A DNA stretch of 64,000 nucleotides, from positions 702,405 to 766,404 of the forward strand of contig NZ_JACJUK010000001.1 of the NCBI RefSeq assembly GCF_014235875.1, given 5' to 3'. Under the pieces are notes generated by a model. That model saw nothing but the letters and a program-made list of their open reading frames with translations, ran no database searches and was not told the DNA's origin. The translations under genes and the position numbers were made by a program. This DNA is from Croceivirga lutea (GTDB taxonomy: Bacteria; Bacteroidota; Bacteroidia; Flavobacteriales; Flavobacteriaceae). The first letter of the stretch is position 1. Every line of letters starts with the position of its first letter. This document shows positions 1 to 8,915 of the stretch, piece after piece.

Positions 1-28
1 AAATAAGATGATGTTATTAGCCTCAATA

Positions 29-40
29 TGATTAAAATCA
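29..40. promoter_or_regulatory. FNR/CRP-like palindrome upstream of the kinase gene
   Basis: The sequence TGATTAAAATCA has the TGA-N6-TCA geometry seen at the stress promoters further right. Toward the kinase gene the expected -7 box position (64-71) does not fit. Toward the left, bases 5 to 1 read TATTT on the minus strand, which is the beginning of a TAnnTTT box at the same spacing, so the site may serve a divergent gene outside the window. Assignment is uncertain. Confidence 0.35.
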
Positions 41-63
41 GTAATTAACCTTAACTTTAAACT

Positions 64-1203
64 ATGCATGTGTTTCAGAAAAACAGCAATATTTTTCATT
101 TGCTATCAGAAGGGGTATCTGAAGGCATTATAGTGGTAAACACCAAACAACAAATTGTGGCCACTAACTCATCTGCCAACGAAATGTTTGGCTATGAAAA
201 AGAAGAACTATTAGACAAATCTATAGACACCGTTATTCCCAAAAGATACCATACAGACCATAACAAACACGTAGATAAATTTATTCTTAAAAGTGAAAAG
301 CGTTCAATGGGGCAAGGCCGAGAACTTTACGGGGTAAAAAAAAATGGACAAGAATTCCCTGTAGAGGCTGGGTTAAACCCTTTTAAACTCTATGGCTCTA
401 CCTATGTTATGGCGTTAATAACAGATATAACCGAGCGCAAAAATTACACAGAAAATCTAGAGAGAATAGTTCAAGAACGCACTAAACAACTAACTGAAGC
501 CTTAGCCAAAGAAAAAGAGCTCAGTGAACTAAAAACCCGTTTTCTGTCTTTGGTTTCTCATGAATTTAAAACACCGCTAAGTAGTATTTTAACCTCTGTT
601 ACTTTATTAGGCAAATACACCAAAACCGATGAACAAAAAAAGCGTGATAAACATGTTAACACCATTCGTAATAAGGTCATGTATCTAGATACTATTTTAA
701 ACGACTTTCTTTCTATAGAACGATTAGATTCAGGGAAAATGCACTACAAGTTAGAAGAATTTCCATTGAGTAAATTGGTCAACGAAGTTATTTATGATGC
801 CAACATGTTACTTAAACCGGGGCAGCAAATTAAGTATCCTGAAAACATAGACGACTTAATAATCAAATTTGACGAAAAAACCTTAGAATTGGGGTTGTCA
901 AATCTTATTTACAACGCCATAAAATATTCTCCTGAAGATACCACGATAGAAGTAATCGTCAACAGGAAAACAACAAACTTAGAAATCTGTGTAAAAGACG
1001 AAGGTATTGGTATCCCCAAAAAAGACCAGAAACACATTTTTGACCGGTATTTTAGAGCAGAAAACGCTCTTCTAACACAAGGTACTGGTATTGGTTTAAA
1101 CATTGCAAAACAGCATTTGAAAAATCTTGACGCAACACTTGATTTTTCTAGCGTAGAAAACCAAGGCTCTACATTTACCATTACTATTCCACTAGAAATT
1201 TAA
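64..1203 (+). CDS. PAS-domain sensor histidine kinase
   Basis: A 379-residue kinase with no membrane segment, so probably a cytoplasmic sensor. A PAS domain spans about residues 10-125, a coiled linker 127-158, and a HisKA dimerisation domain carries the phospho-accepting His166 in the motif SHEFKTPLSS. The HATPase domain follows, with N box (NLIYNAIKYSPED), G1 (DEGIGIP) and G2 (GTGIGLNIAK). It lies 12 bp before a receiver-only gene, its likely partner. PAS could hold haem, FAD or nothing; no ligand residues can be decided by eye. The location next to the stress-protein array suggests redox or energy sensing, which is inference. Confidence 0.93.
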   Translation: MHVFQKNSNIFHLLSEGVSEGIIVVNTKQQIVATNSSANEMFGYEKEELLDKSIDTVIPKRYHTDHNKHVDKFILKSEKRSMGQGRELYGVKKNGQEFPVEAGLNPFKLYGSTYVMALITDITERKNYTENLERIVQERTKQLTEALAKEKELSELKTRFLSLVSHEFKTPLSSILTSVTLLGKYTKTDEQKKRDKHVNTIRNKVMYLDTILNDFLSIERLDSGKMHYKLEEFPLSKLVNEVIYDANMLLKPGQQIKYPENIDDLIIKFDEKTLELGLSNLIYNAIKYSPEDTTIEVIVNRKTTNLEICVKDEGIGIPKKDQKHIFDRYFRAENALLTQGTGIGLNIAKQHLKNLDATLDFSSVENQGSTFTITIPLEI

Positions 1204-1215
1204 ACCTTTGGGAAA

Positions 1216-1632
1216 ATGAAAAAAATTCTGTTGATAGAAGATGACCGTGCCCTACGAGAAAACACGGCTGAACTCTTAGAACTTTATGGATACAAGGTAC
1301 GTACAGCAGCGAATGGGATGGATGGTTTAAAGTATGCTCAAGAATCACCTCCAGATATTATTTTATGTGACATTTTAATGCCCAAAATGAATGGTTACAG
1401 TGTATTGCAAGAGTTAGCTTTTGATAATAATACTAGACATATTCCGTTCATTTTTCTTTCTGCAAAAACAGAGCTAAAAGAGATTAGAAAAGGAATAAAC
1501 TTAGGCGCAGACGACTACTTAACTAAACCGTTTGATGAAAACGACTTACTTAATGCCATTGAAAACTGTTTATCCAAAACAAAACTTTTATCAAAAAAAT
1601 TAAAACAGCTACCCTTCAAAGTAATTCTCTAA
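1216..1632 (+). CDS. single-domain response regulator (CheY-like receiver)
   Basis: A 138-residue receiver with the acidic pair Asp9-Asp10, the phospho-acceptor Asp52 (CDILMPKMNG) and the conserved Lys104 in TKPFD. There is no DNA-binding output domain; only about 20 basic residues follow the receiver. It is 12 bp downstream of the PAS kinase and surely co-transcribed with it. It may relay phosphate to another protein or act by protein-protein contact. It cannot by itself bind the TGA-N6-TCA sites found downstream. Confidence 0.92.
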   Translation: MKKILLIEDDRALRENTAELLELYGYKVRTAANGMDGLKYAQESPPDIILCDILMPKMNGYSVLQELAFDNNTRHIPFIFLSAKTELKEIRKGINLGADDYLTKPFDENDLLNAIENCLSKTKLLSKKLKQLPFKVIL

Positions 1633-2025
1633 AGAAATTAGCACATTTAATAAATTGAAATTGTCTTTTAACTAACCTACTATTTAATAAAACTTAAGAA
1701 AAGGCTTTAGGTAAGTGTGAAAGATGTACGCTATAAGAGCATTTTTAATATAAAGTGTCAACTACAGCAATAGCCTCAACGCATCGCAAAAAAAACCTAA
1801 AACGTAATTACAATTTCTTCGCACTTTAACCGTATAAACGAAAAACCCGCATTCACTTTACGGTATTACCCAACCAAATTAAGTATCCTAATTCTCAGAA
1901 GTATCATTTGTGCTTAATAGCGAAAATCAAAGAAGATTTAAAAAAGTTTAATAATCAAAAAATAGATTATAAAATATTTAAGGTAACAATACGAAATAAT
2001 TGAAAATTATTTTATTTTTCGTTTA
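1633..2025. other. intergenic region without a gene
   Basis: AT-rich stretch between the receiver gene and the first stress-protein promoter. I see no convincing reading frame or RNA gene in it; all frames are broken by frequent stops. Confidence 0.6.
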
Positions 2026-2068
2026 TGATTAATGTCATGGATAATCGTTAATGAGGCTAATAAATTTG
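2026..2068 (+). promoter_or_regulatory. usp1 promoter: FNR/CRP-like site plus -7 box
   Basis: TGATTAATGTCA (2026-2037) is centred 29.5 bp before the -7 box TAAATTTG (2061-2068). Transcription would start near 2073, which places the palindrome centre at about -41.5, the class II activator position. No -33 TTTG is present, as expected for an activator-dependent promoter. Confidence 0.7.
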
Positions 2069-2089
2069 TAGCGAAGTGCAATTTTAAGC

Positions 2090-2923
2090 ATGAAAACCAT
2101 ACTAATCCCTACAGACTTTTCTGAAAACTCATGGAATGCCTTGGTATACGCCCTTAAGTTTTTCAGAGATTATGAATGTATAGTTTACATACTTCATGTG
2201 GGCTCTATAGCTCAATCATCAACATTAGGTAATTCCTTCGCTTTTCCTAACGAACCTATATCGCCTGATTTACGAAAAAAGTTGAATGCCTTGTTTCAGC
2301 GAATACGTAAACTACCAAAAAATAAAAATCATCGATTTATAGCTTTACAGGAATATGGCAATTTTGTTAATGCCTTAAGAAAAGTAGTGTCAGATAAGAA
2401 AATTGACCTCATTGTAATGGGCACTAAAGGAGCTTCTGGCATAAAAAAAACTGTTGTTGGTAGTAACACAGGGGATGTTATCACCAAGATACAATGTAAT
2501 GTTCTTGTAATTCCTGAAAAAGCAGAATTCAACCTAATACAAGAAGTTACCTTTGCTACAGATTACAACTTGTTTTATACCAATGCAATTCTTGAATGCT
2601 TGACTGATATTTTGAATACAACAAACGCACAACTTCAAGTGCTTCAAATTCTAAAATCTGGACAAACCATTTTAAAAAACCAAAAGGAAAACAAAGACTT
2701 TCTTTTCAATTTTCTAAATGAAACGGTGCCTAAAATAACAAGTCATGAAATCACCAACGAAAATACCATTAAGGGAATTCAAGAGTTTATGGCTGAGCAC
2801 AACATTGGTCTGTTAATTATGGCAGCAAAAAACCTAAATTTTCTACAACAATTATTTTTTGACTCTACCATAGAAAAATTAAGTTTTCAAATTAAGATTC
2901 CTTTATGGGTATTGCATGAATAA
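2090..2923 (+). CDS. universal stress protein, two UspA domains (usp1)
   Basis: A 277-residue protein of two tandem UspA folds (about 1-145 and 150-277). The first begins with the family signature ILIPTDFS and carries the ATP-binding motif G-2x-G-9x-G(S/T) at MGTKGASG...VGSNTGD. The second domain lacks this motif and ends in a FLQQLFFDSTIEKL segment shared with usp2 and usp5. Such proteins act in the cytoplasm in survival under starvation or oxygen loss; the exact output is unknown. It has its own promoter at 2026-2068 and appears monocistronic. It is closest in look to usp5. Confidence 0.93.
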   Translation: MKTILIPTDFSENSWNALVYALKFFRDYECIVYILHVGSIAQSSTLGNSFAFPNEPISPDLRKKLNALFQRIRKLPKNKNHRFIALQEYGNFVNALRKVVSDKKIDLIVMGTKGASGIKKTVVGSNTGDVITKIQCNVLVIPEKAEFNLIQEVTFATDYNLFYTNAILECLTDILNTTNAQLQVLQILKSGQTILKNQKENKDFLFNFLNETVPKITSHEITNENTIKGIQEFMAEHNIGLLIMAAKNLNFLQQLFFDSTIEKLSFQIKIPLWVLHE

Positions 2924-2947
2924 ATACTATCAAAAGGGTAATCTAAC

Positions 2948-2990
2948 TGACCCTAATCATAATCTATAAATGTTAGGCTATATAGATTTA
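2948..2990 (+). promoter_or_regulatory. usp2 promoter: FNR/CRP-like site plus -7 box
   Basis: TGACCCTAATCA (2948-2959) is centred 29.5 bp before TAGATTTA (2983-2990), the same register as at usp1. The inferred leader to the usp2 start is long, about 125 nt. Confidence 0.65.
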
Positions 2991-3120
2991 CACTAAATTC
3001 TATTGAAAAGCTTAAAAATTACCTAGACCAAAAATAAAAATGTAATCATTGCTTATTTGCCGGGAGAAATTCATTTAGGTCTTGGAGAATAACAAATAGA
3101 ATTCTTTAAGATTATTAATT

Positions 3121-3972
3121 ATGATTAACATTCTTTTACCTACAGATTTTTCAGAGACTTCAAAAAATGCGATAATCTACGCCACAAAATTATACCCTAA
3201 TAAACCCTGTAATTTCTTTATAGTATTTATAAATAGTAATGGTCTGCAATATTTTCAGAAACCAGTTCATCTTCTTGGTACCAATTTATTGGTTGAAAAA
3301 AGCTCAATTTCTGTGGATGAAATGTTGTTAGAACTTGAAACCGATTTAAAAACGCTACCTACATTGCATAAAAATCATCAATTGTCTGTTTTTCAGATAA
3401 AGAATACCTTTCTTAATTCAATTCGAAATCTTATAAATACCCATAAAATTGACCTTATTTTAATGGGTACAAAAGGAGCTTCAACACTAAAAGAATTATT
3501 TATGGGAAGTTCAACAGGAGATGTTATAACTAAAGTAGAATGCAATGTTTTGGCAATTCCAAATAAAGTAAGTTTCAAAAGGTTTACTACTGTGGTCTTT
3601 GCAACAGATTTAACCTTAGATTATCCTGATAAAATTTATGAAAACCTGAAGAATTTTCTAGATTCCAAAGAAATAGATATTCATTTATTACATGTAAGTT
3701 ACCCAAACAAAACCTTAACAAACAAACAAAATCTTAACAAAGCAGCAATAATTGATAGGTTATCAAACCTTTTCAATAAAACGGTCAATTTTAGCACTGT
3801 TTATCATAAAAATGTAGAGGATGCCATCCGTATTTTTTCTCAAAGTGTGCATGCAAATCTCATAGTAATGGTATCTAAAAATTATGGTTTTTTCCAGAAA
3901 CAATTTTTAGACACTACGGTTGAAGAGGTAGGTTTTGAAACTAAAATTCCTTTGCTATCTCTTCAATCATGA
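3121..3972 (+). CDS. universal stress protein, two UspA domains (usp2)
   Basis: A 283-residue two-domain UspA protein. It starts MINILLPTDFSETS and has the ATP motif in the first domain (MGTKGASTLKELFMGSSTGD), with SST where most paralogues have SNT. The second domain has no nucleotide motif and ends with the FFQKQFLDTTVEEVGF signature of the usp1/usp2/usp5 subgroup. Its own promoter lies at 2948-2990. It is a more diverged member of the array, with a shortened first-domain loop. Role: stress or energy-state protein, unspecified. Confidence 0.92.
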   Translation: MINILLPTDFSETSKNAIIYATKLYPNKPCNFFIVFINSNGLQYFQKPVHLLGTNLLVEKSSISVDEMLLELETDLKTLPTLHKNHQLSVFQIKNTFLNSIRNLINTHKIDLILMGTKGASTLKELFMGSSTGDVITKVECNVLAIPNKVSFKRFTTVVFATDLTLDYPDKIYENLKNFLDSKEIDIHLLHVSYPNKTLTNKQNLNKAAIIDRLSNLFNKTVNFSTVYHKNVEDAIRIFSQSVHANLIVMVSKNYGFFQKQFLDTTVEEVGFETKIPLLSLQS

Positions 3973-4006
3973 TTTAAGATATTTCTCTGACCCAGAAGCC
4001 TTCTAC

Positions 4007-4049
4007 TGATATACGTCATAGTATAACTGTTAAGTACAAAATACATTTG
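4007..4049 (+). promoter_or_regulatory. usp3-usp4 promoter: FNR/CRP-like site plus -7 box
   Basis: TGATATACGTCA (4007-4018) is centred 29.5 bp before the consensus -7 box TACATTTG (4042-4049). The box overlaps a TTG that would otherwise be an in-frame start for usp3, which argues for the later ATG at 4071. Confidence 0.68.
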
Positions 4050-4070
4050 GTTAAATCTATATCAACGCAT

Positions 4071-4916
4071 ATGCGAACAGTTTTGATTCCTACTGATTTT
4101 TCCACCAACGCTAGACATGCTATTGATTATGCACTGCTTTTACATAAGAATGAACCAACTATTTTTTATTTTTTGCATGCTTATGCAGACAAAGTCTACA
4201 GCACTTTAAAAAGTGATGGAAATGGTAATATAGTAACACAGAAAAAAGTAATTAAGCAACATACAGAGCTTAAGTTAAATAAGCTAGTAACCGAAATTAA
4301 ATCAAAGACAAATAATCCAAAACATACATATGAAGCTGTTTTAGCTTTTGAGTCATTAGTTGATGTGGTAAACGATTTTGTAAAACAAATCGATGTAGAT
4401 TTAATAATCATGGGTACTCAAGGCCAAACGAGTAACAAAAAAATAACCTTTGGCAGTAACACCGTACAGGTTTTTAAGTACGTACAATGCCCTGTATTAG
4501 CAGTTCCAGAAGATTACATTTTTGAACAACCTAAAAAAGTTTTATTCCCAACAGATTATATGTTACCCTATAAGCTTAGAGAACTAAAATTGTTACGTGA
4601 TATTGCGGTAGCATTTAAATCAGAAGTACACTGCCTTTATATCTCAGACTTTGAGAATTTGAGTCAGCGACAATTAAAAAACCAAAAGTATATTCTAGAT
4701 GTGTTGTATGATGCCAACCTGTTTTTTGACCGAATTCCATCAAAACATAGGGTTGAAGCAATATTAAAGCATGTTACAAACAAAGAAATAGACATTTTGG
4801 TAATGATTAATTCTCGTCATTCTTTTTTAGAAGATATGCTATACCGCTCTACAGTAGATGAATTGGGCCTGAATATAAAAACTCCGTTTCTAGTGATGCA
4901 AAATTTACCCCGCTAG
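4071..4916 (+). CDS. universal stress protein, two UspA domains (usp3)
   Basis: A two-domain UspA protein of 281 residues from ATG 4071. The frame can be opened at a TTG at 4047, but that lies inside the -7 box and adds eight residues absent from all paralogues; MRTVLIPTDFS at 4071 lines up with the family. The ATP motif of domain one reads MGTQGQTSNKKITFGSNT. The C-terminal half carries HSFLEDMLYRSTVDELG. Only 18 bp separate it from usp4, so the two form one unit. Confidence 0.92.
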   Translation: MRTVLIPTDFSTNARHAIDYALLLHKNEPTIFYFLHAYADKVYSTLKSDGNGNIVTQKKVIKQHTELKLNKLVTEIKSKTNNPKHTYEAVLAFESLVDVVNDFVKQIDVDLIIMGTQGQTSNKKITFGSNTVQVFKYVQCPVLAVPEDYIFEQPKKVLFPTDYMLPYKLRELKLLRDIAVAFKSEVHCLYISDFENLSQRQLKNQKYILDVLYDANLFFDRIPSKHRVEAILKHVTNKEIDILVMINSRHSFLEDMLYRSTVDELGLNIKTPFLVMQNLPR

Positions 4917-4934
4917 CAATTAAAACATTCCATT

Positions 4935-5780
4935 ATGAAACGAATTTTACTACCAACAGATTTCTCAGACAATGCCTGGAACGCCATCTTTACGGCGTTA
5001 AAGCTATATGCTAACATGGAGTGTCAATTTTATCTCTTACATGCCTATGAACCAAAGTCAATTAACCTGTTGGGGCGAAAAAGCCAAAAAAGATTAGGTT
5101 TTATCTATGACTCACTTTCTCAGAGTTCTGAAAAAGAGTTAAAAAAAATCTTAGCCTATTTACATGAAAATCATAAGAATGCAAAACATACATTTGAATC
5201 TATTTCAACTGCAAGTTCTTTAGAAGAAGCTGTGGTTAATAGTACAATAAATAGCGATATAGACATGATAATAATGGGCACACAAGGTGCAACAGGCGCA
5301 AAAGAAATATTTCTTGGAAGCAATACCGTGAAAGTGCTTAAAAAAATAAATAAACTTCCTATCATAGTAGTACCCGAAGCTTACAATTTTCAAAAGCTCA
5401 AAAAGGTAATCTTTCCTACAGATTATATTAAGAGCTACGAAAAGTTTGCTTTGCATCCACTAATAGAACTAGTAACCCTTTGGAAGTCAAAACTGCATAT
5501 TCTTCACATTACAAGTGAAAATGTATTAAATGCCACACAACAAACGAATAAGAAAATCTTGCAAGAGCGTTTGTTTTCTTTACAAAACAGCTTCGAAAAT
5601 GTAGCGTTTAATTCTAATATTGCTCATAGCCTAGAGAAATATTTGGTAGATAATGAAACACAGTTGATGGCCATAATAAGACACCATCATTCATTTTGGG
5701 AAAAGCTCATTGGCGAACCCGTAATAAAAAAGGTAGCATTTCATACCTCAGTGCCCGTTTTAATGCTTCCTGAAGATTAA
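4935..5780 (+). CDS. universal stress protein, two UspA domains (usp4)
   Basis: A 281-residue two-domain UspA protein, starting MKRILLPTDFSDNAWNA. The ATP motif is intact (MGTQGATGAKEIFLGSNT). The C-terminal domain has the HSFWEKLIGEPVIKKV element shared with usp6 and usp7. It is 18 bp after usp3 with no site of its own, so it is read from the usp3 promoter. The 3' flank holds a decayed start of another usp gene. Confidence 0.92.
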   Translation: MKRILLPTDFSDNAWNAIFTALKLYANMECQFYLLHAYEPKSINLLGRKSQKRLGFIYDSLSQSSEKELKKILAYLHENHKNAKHTFESISTASSLEEAVVNSTINSDIDMIIMGTQGATGAKEIFLGSNTVKVLKKINKLPIIVVPEAYNFQKLKKVIFPTDYIKSYEKFALHPLIELVTLWKSKLHILHITSENVLNATQQTNKKILQERLFSLQNSFENVAFNSNIAHSLEKYLVDNETQLMAIIRHHHSFWEKLIGEPVIKKVAFHTSVPVLMLPED

Positions 5781-5801
5781 AGAGTAATTACATTATTTAA
5801 A

Positions 5802-5897
5802 ATAAAAACACAACATATTTTAGTGTGTACAGATTTCTCTGAGAATGCTTATGATGCTAGTGTTTTGTCATTAATTTTTGAAATTAGAGTAAATTGA
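5802..5897 (+). pseudogene. remnant N-terminus of a ninth usp gene
   Basis: Translating from 5802 gives IKTQHILVCTDFSENAYDAS and then a short tail to a stop at 5897. This is the UspA N-terminal signature (compare ILVATDFSYDAYNA in usp7) with no ATG in front and no remaining domain. It sits between usp4 and the usp5 promoter. I read it as the stump of a deleted copy, left by unequal exchange in the tandem array. Confidence 0.75.
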
Positions 5898-5918
5898 GTA
5901 CCCGCTTTGTTGCCTGTA

Positions 5919-5961
5919 TGATTTAAATCATAAGTAGTCATAGACTCAAAGTTTACTTTTA
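5919..5961 (+). promoter_or_regulatory. usp5 promoter: FNR/CRP-like site plus -7 box
   Basis: TGATTTAAATCA (5919-5930), a perfect palindrome extending to ATGATTTAAATCAT, is centred 29.5 bp before TACTTTTA (5954-5961). It is the most symmetrical site of the set. Confidence 0.7.
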
Positions 5962-5984
5962 GAAAAAATTTAAAACCAACGTAG

Positions 5985-6821
5985 ATGAAACATGTTCTAA
6001 TCCCCACAGATTTCTCCGATAACGCATGGAACGCAATCCGTTATGGAATGGAGCTGTTTAAAAAGTCGAAGTGTACTTTTTATTTATTGCATGTTAGTCC
6101 AATTTCGCCAAATATTGGTGAGGCCGCTAAACATGCACCTAAAGAGGTTTTAGATGATAACCTATTGAAAGATAGCTGGGAAAAAATAGAAAATGTTTTA
6201 CACAAAATTGAAAGTCTTCCGTTCAACACAAAACATACTTTTGAGACCTTAGTTCATTATGGCTATTTTTCAGATACCATAAAGCAAGTGGTTTTAGCAA
6301 AGAAAATAGATTTAATAATTATGGGCACAAAAGGGGCCAGCGGTTTAAAAGCTACAATCATAGGTAGTAATACAGGCAATGTACTTACCAAAGTTAAATG
6401 TCCTGTTTTAGCCATACCTGAAAATGCCCACTATAAAAAACCAAAAGAAATTGCTTTTCCTACAGACTTTAACTTGAACTACGATTTAAAAGTATTGGAT
6501 GACATAAAAGAATTACTAGTTACACACAATGCTTCTTTAAGGGTACTTTACATTTCTAAAAAGGGAGAAGAACTTCTTGAACTACAACTAAAGAACAAAG
6601 AGTTCTTGTACGATTATTTTTCAGAGTTTGAGAGCACGTTTCACCAAGTTACCAGTGAAAAACTAGAAACTGCAGTACAATGTTTTACTGAAAGTAGAGA
6701 TATCGATATTATAGTTATGGTTGCCAAAAATCTCAACTTTTTACAACGGATTTTATTTAAACCAACGGTGGAAAAAATTAGTTACCACACTAATGTTCCT
6801 TTTTTTGTAGTACATGAATAA
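5985..6821 (+). CDS. universal stress protein, two UspA domains (usp5)
   Basis: A 278-residue two-domain UspA protein, MKHVLIPTDFSDNAWNA at the start and ATP motif MGTKGASGLKATIIGSNTGN in domain one. Domain two ends NLNFLQRILFKPTVEKISY and the chain ends with HE, both as in usp1, so usp1 and usp5 are probably sister copies separated by other duplicates. It is served by the promoter at 5919-5961 and followed by a 330-bp gap, so it is probably monocistronic. Confidence 0.93.
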   Translation: MKHVLIPTDFSDNAWNAIRYGMELFKKSKCTFYLLHVSPISPNIGEAAKHAPKEVLDDNLLKDSWEKIENVLHKIESLPFNTKHTFETLVHYGYFSDTIKQVVLAKKIDLIIMGTKGASGLKATIIGSNTGNVLTKVKCPVLAIPENAHYKKPKEIAFPTDFNLNYDLKVLDDIKELLVTHNASLRVLYISKKGEELLELQLKNKEFLYDYFSEFESTFHQVTSEKLETAVQCFTESRDIDIIVMVAKNLNFLQRILFKPTVEKISYHTNVPFFVVHE

Positions 6822-7088
6822 AGATGTTTATAGGACTATGAAAATTTAAACGATTTAATGGTTTTTTAATATCCGTTTCTTTGCTATTCTAACACTTTTA
6901 GAAATATCTTTCATTTTAAACATTAATAGTAATCACCAAACCTGATTAGTATTACGCATGCAGACCGTACCAGTGTAAAATTCATAGGCTCAAAAAAGAT
7001 ATTTATAGCAGTGATGTCTGCAAAACCCTCTTTCTTCTTTTAAAGTAAATCAATTCTCAAGGCTTTTATAATAGGTGTAGTTACCTAC
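6822..7088. other. intergenic region without a gene
   Basis: AT-rich stretch between usp5 and the usp6 promoter. No frame with usp similarity or other coding character could be recognised. Confidence 0.55.
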
Positions 7089-7131
7089 TGACCTATATCA
7101 TGGTTTAAATGGTCTTCCTCTAGTAGATTTA
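7089..7131 (+). promoter_or_regulatory. usp6 operon promoter: FNR/CRP-like site plus -7 box
   Basis: TGACCTATATCA (7089-7100) is centred 29.5 bp before TAGATTTA (7124-7131). The same 12-mer occurs before the gene at 13397. This promoter probably reads usp6 to the MBL-fold RNase gene, as no later site or terminator is seen until 13327. Confidence 0.7.
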
Positions 7132-7151
7132 ACAATCAAATTTAAAAATGA

Positions 7152-7994
7152 ATGACTATGAAACGCATTCTGTTGCCTACTGATTTTTCAGATAATGCCT
7201 TTAACGCTATTAACTATGCCTTAGAACTCTTTAAAGATGTAGAATGTACCTTTTTCTTATTAAATATTTATACGCCACCTATATACCAAATGGAATATAT
7301 AATGGGTAGCCCAAACCAATTAGAATTGGCTGATATATTGAAAGAGGCCTCATTAACCCAATTAGATAAGTTAAAGAAAAAGCTTGACCAGAATTTTAAA
7401 AACCCTAAACACCAATTTATTGTTCGTTCTGCCTTCAACACCCTAGTTAATGAAATAGAAGAAACTATAGAAAATGAGAATATTGATTATGTAATTATGG
7501 GCACCAAAGGTGCTACAGGAGCAAAAGAAATATTGTTTGGCACAAACACTGTTCATGTTATTAAAAGGGCTAAACGGCCTGTGATAGCAATACCACCTAA
7601 TTTTTCATTTGAAGCTCCAAAAGAGATATTATTTCCTACAGACTATGAAATTAAATACCCTAAAGGAAAATTTGACCCTTTACTCCAACTTGCAAATCAA
7701 TTTAAATCAAGAATCAATGTAATGCATGTTTCCACTGGCTACGAACTTTCTCCAAAACAAGTTAAAAATAGAGAAAGTCTCCAGCAATTGTTAGGCGATA
7801 AAGGACTATTCCATGATTTGCCCAATAACGAGATTATACAAGCGATAAATACTTTTCAATTAAGGGAAAAAATTAACCTTTTGGTTATGGTTCAAAACAA
7901 GCATACGTTTTTTGAGCGAATGTTCATTGAGCCTGTAATTAAGAAAATAGGGTTTCATATTAATGTACCTTTTATGGTAATACCTCATCTGTAA
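7152..7994 (+). CDS. universal stress protein, two UspA domains (usp6)
   Basis: A 280-residue two-domain UspA protein. The first Met is followed by TMKRILLPTDFS; the second Met, at 7158, matches the paralogues better and may be the true start. The ATP motif reads MGTKGATGAKEILFGTNT, with GTN in place of GSN, still within the G-2x-G-9x-G(S/T) rule. The C-terminal segment FFERMFIEPVIKKIGF groups it with usp4 and usp7. It is first in a run of closely spaced genes continuing with usp7 after 10 bp. Confidence 0.93.
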   Translation: MTMKRILLPTDFSDNAFNAINYALELFKDVECTFFLLNIYTPPIYQMEYIMGSPNQLELADILKEASLTQLDKLKKKLDQNFKNPKHQFIVRSAFNTLVNEIEETIENENIDYVIMGTKGATGAKEILFGTNTVHVIKRAKRPVIAIPPNFSFEAPKEILFPTDYEIKYPKGKFDPLLQLANQFKSRINVMHVSTGYELSPKQVKNRESLQQLLGDKGLFHDLPNNEIIQAINTFQLREKINLLVMVQNKHTFFERMFIEPVIKKIGFHINVPFMVIPHL

Positions 7995-8004
7995 TATTGA
8001 AGTA

Positions 8005-8853
8005 ATGAAGAACATATTAGTTGCTACAGACTTCTCATACGATGCCTACAACGCACTTTTCTATATTACCAGATTAATGGCATCGAACCCTTGCACTCTT
8101 TACATTTTAAATGTGTATGAAGAGAACAAAACATTGAAAAATAAAAAATCAAAACTATTTGGAAGTAAAAATAATCTAACGTTTCTGCAAATACAGTCAA
8201 AAGAAATGCTGACAGAAACAAGACATAAAATAGTATTAGAAAATGGTAATTCTAAACATCAATTAGAAATTATTTCTGAATATGGAAATTTAACTAAGGT
8301 TATAAAAAATATTATTGACGCCTATGCTATTGATTTGGTAGTAATGGGCAGTAAAGGTACTACAGGTGCAGCTGAAATTTTCTTAGGAAGTAACACTATT
8401 AAAGTAGCCAAGAACATAACACAATGCCCTATTCTGGCAGTTCCTAAGCAAATAGATTATAAGACTCCAAAGACCATTGCTTTTGTAACAGACTTTAAAA
8501 ATGGGTGTGGTAAAGAAACTCTTAAACCATTACTTTTTTTGGCATCGCTTACCAATGCAACTATAGTTGTAATGCATATTAACGAAGAAGAAATATTAAG
8601 CAGCTTACAAGAATCTTATAAGAAATTGTTGACCCTAAGCCTTGCTAATTTTAAGTTCAAATTTATTAAAGTACAAGACTATGCAAATAAAGCAGAGGTA
8701 ATCAACACCTTTTTAGAGAAAGAGAATATTGACCTTTTCGCCATGATATATCATAAAAGAAGTTTATTCGAAAAATTGGTTAAAGAACCTGTAATTAAAA
8801 ATGTGAACCTATATACTCACATTCCTTTTCTTATTCTAAACAATATGGATTAA
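8005..8853 (+). CDS. universal stress protein, two UspA domains (usp7)
   Basis: A 282-residue two-domain UspA protein, starting MKNILVATDFSYDAYNA with ATP motif MGSKGTTGAAEIFLGSNT. The second domain (about 150-282) has no nucleotide motif and contains LFEKLVKEPVIKNV. The 10-bp gap to usp6 indicates co-transcription. It is one of the more diverged copies in loop regions but keeps all ATP-site glycines. Confidence 0.92.
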   Translation: MKNILVATDFSYDAYNALFYITRLMASNPCTLYILNVYEENKTLKNKKSKLFGSKNNLTFLQIQSKEMLTETRHKIVLENGNSKHQLEIISEYGNLTKVIKNIIDAYAIDLVVMGSKGTTGAAEIFLGSNTIKVAKNITQCPILAVPKQIDYKTPKTIAFVTDFKNGCGKETLKPLLFLASLTNATIVVMHINEEEILSSLQESYKKLLTLSLANFKFKFIKVQDYANKAEVINTFLEKENIDLFAMIYHKRSLFEKLVKEPVIKNVNLYTHIPFLILNNMD

Positions 8854-8915
8854 CAATAGTCTTTTTGACTTTTTTAAAGGCGTAAACATTTATTAAAAAT
8901 CTTAATAACCTAAAC

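Noticed and set aside
8854..8915. Possible promoter site before usp8 (TGACTTTTTTAAAG)
   Set aside because: No TCA arm completes the palindrome, so usp8 is taken as read from the usp6 promoter.
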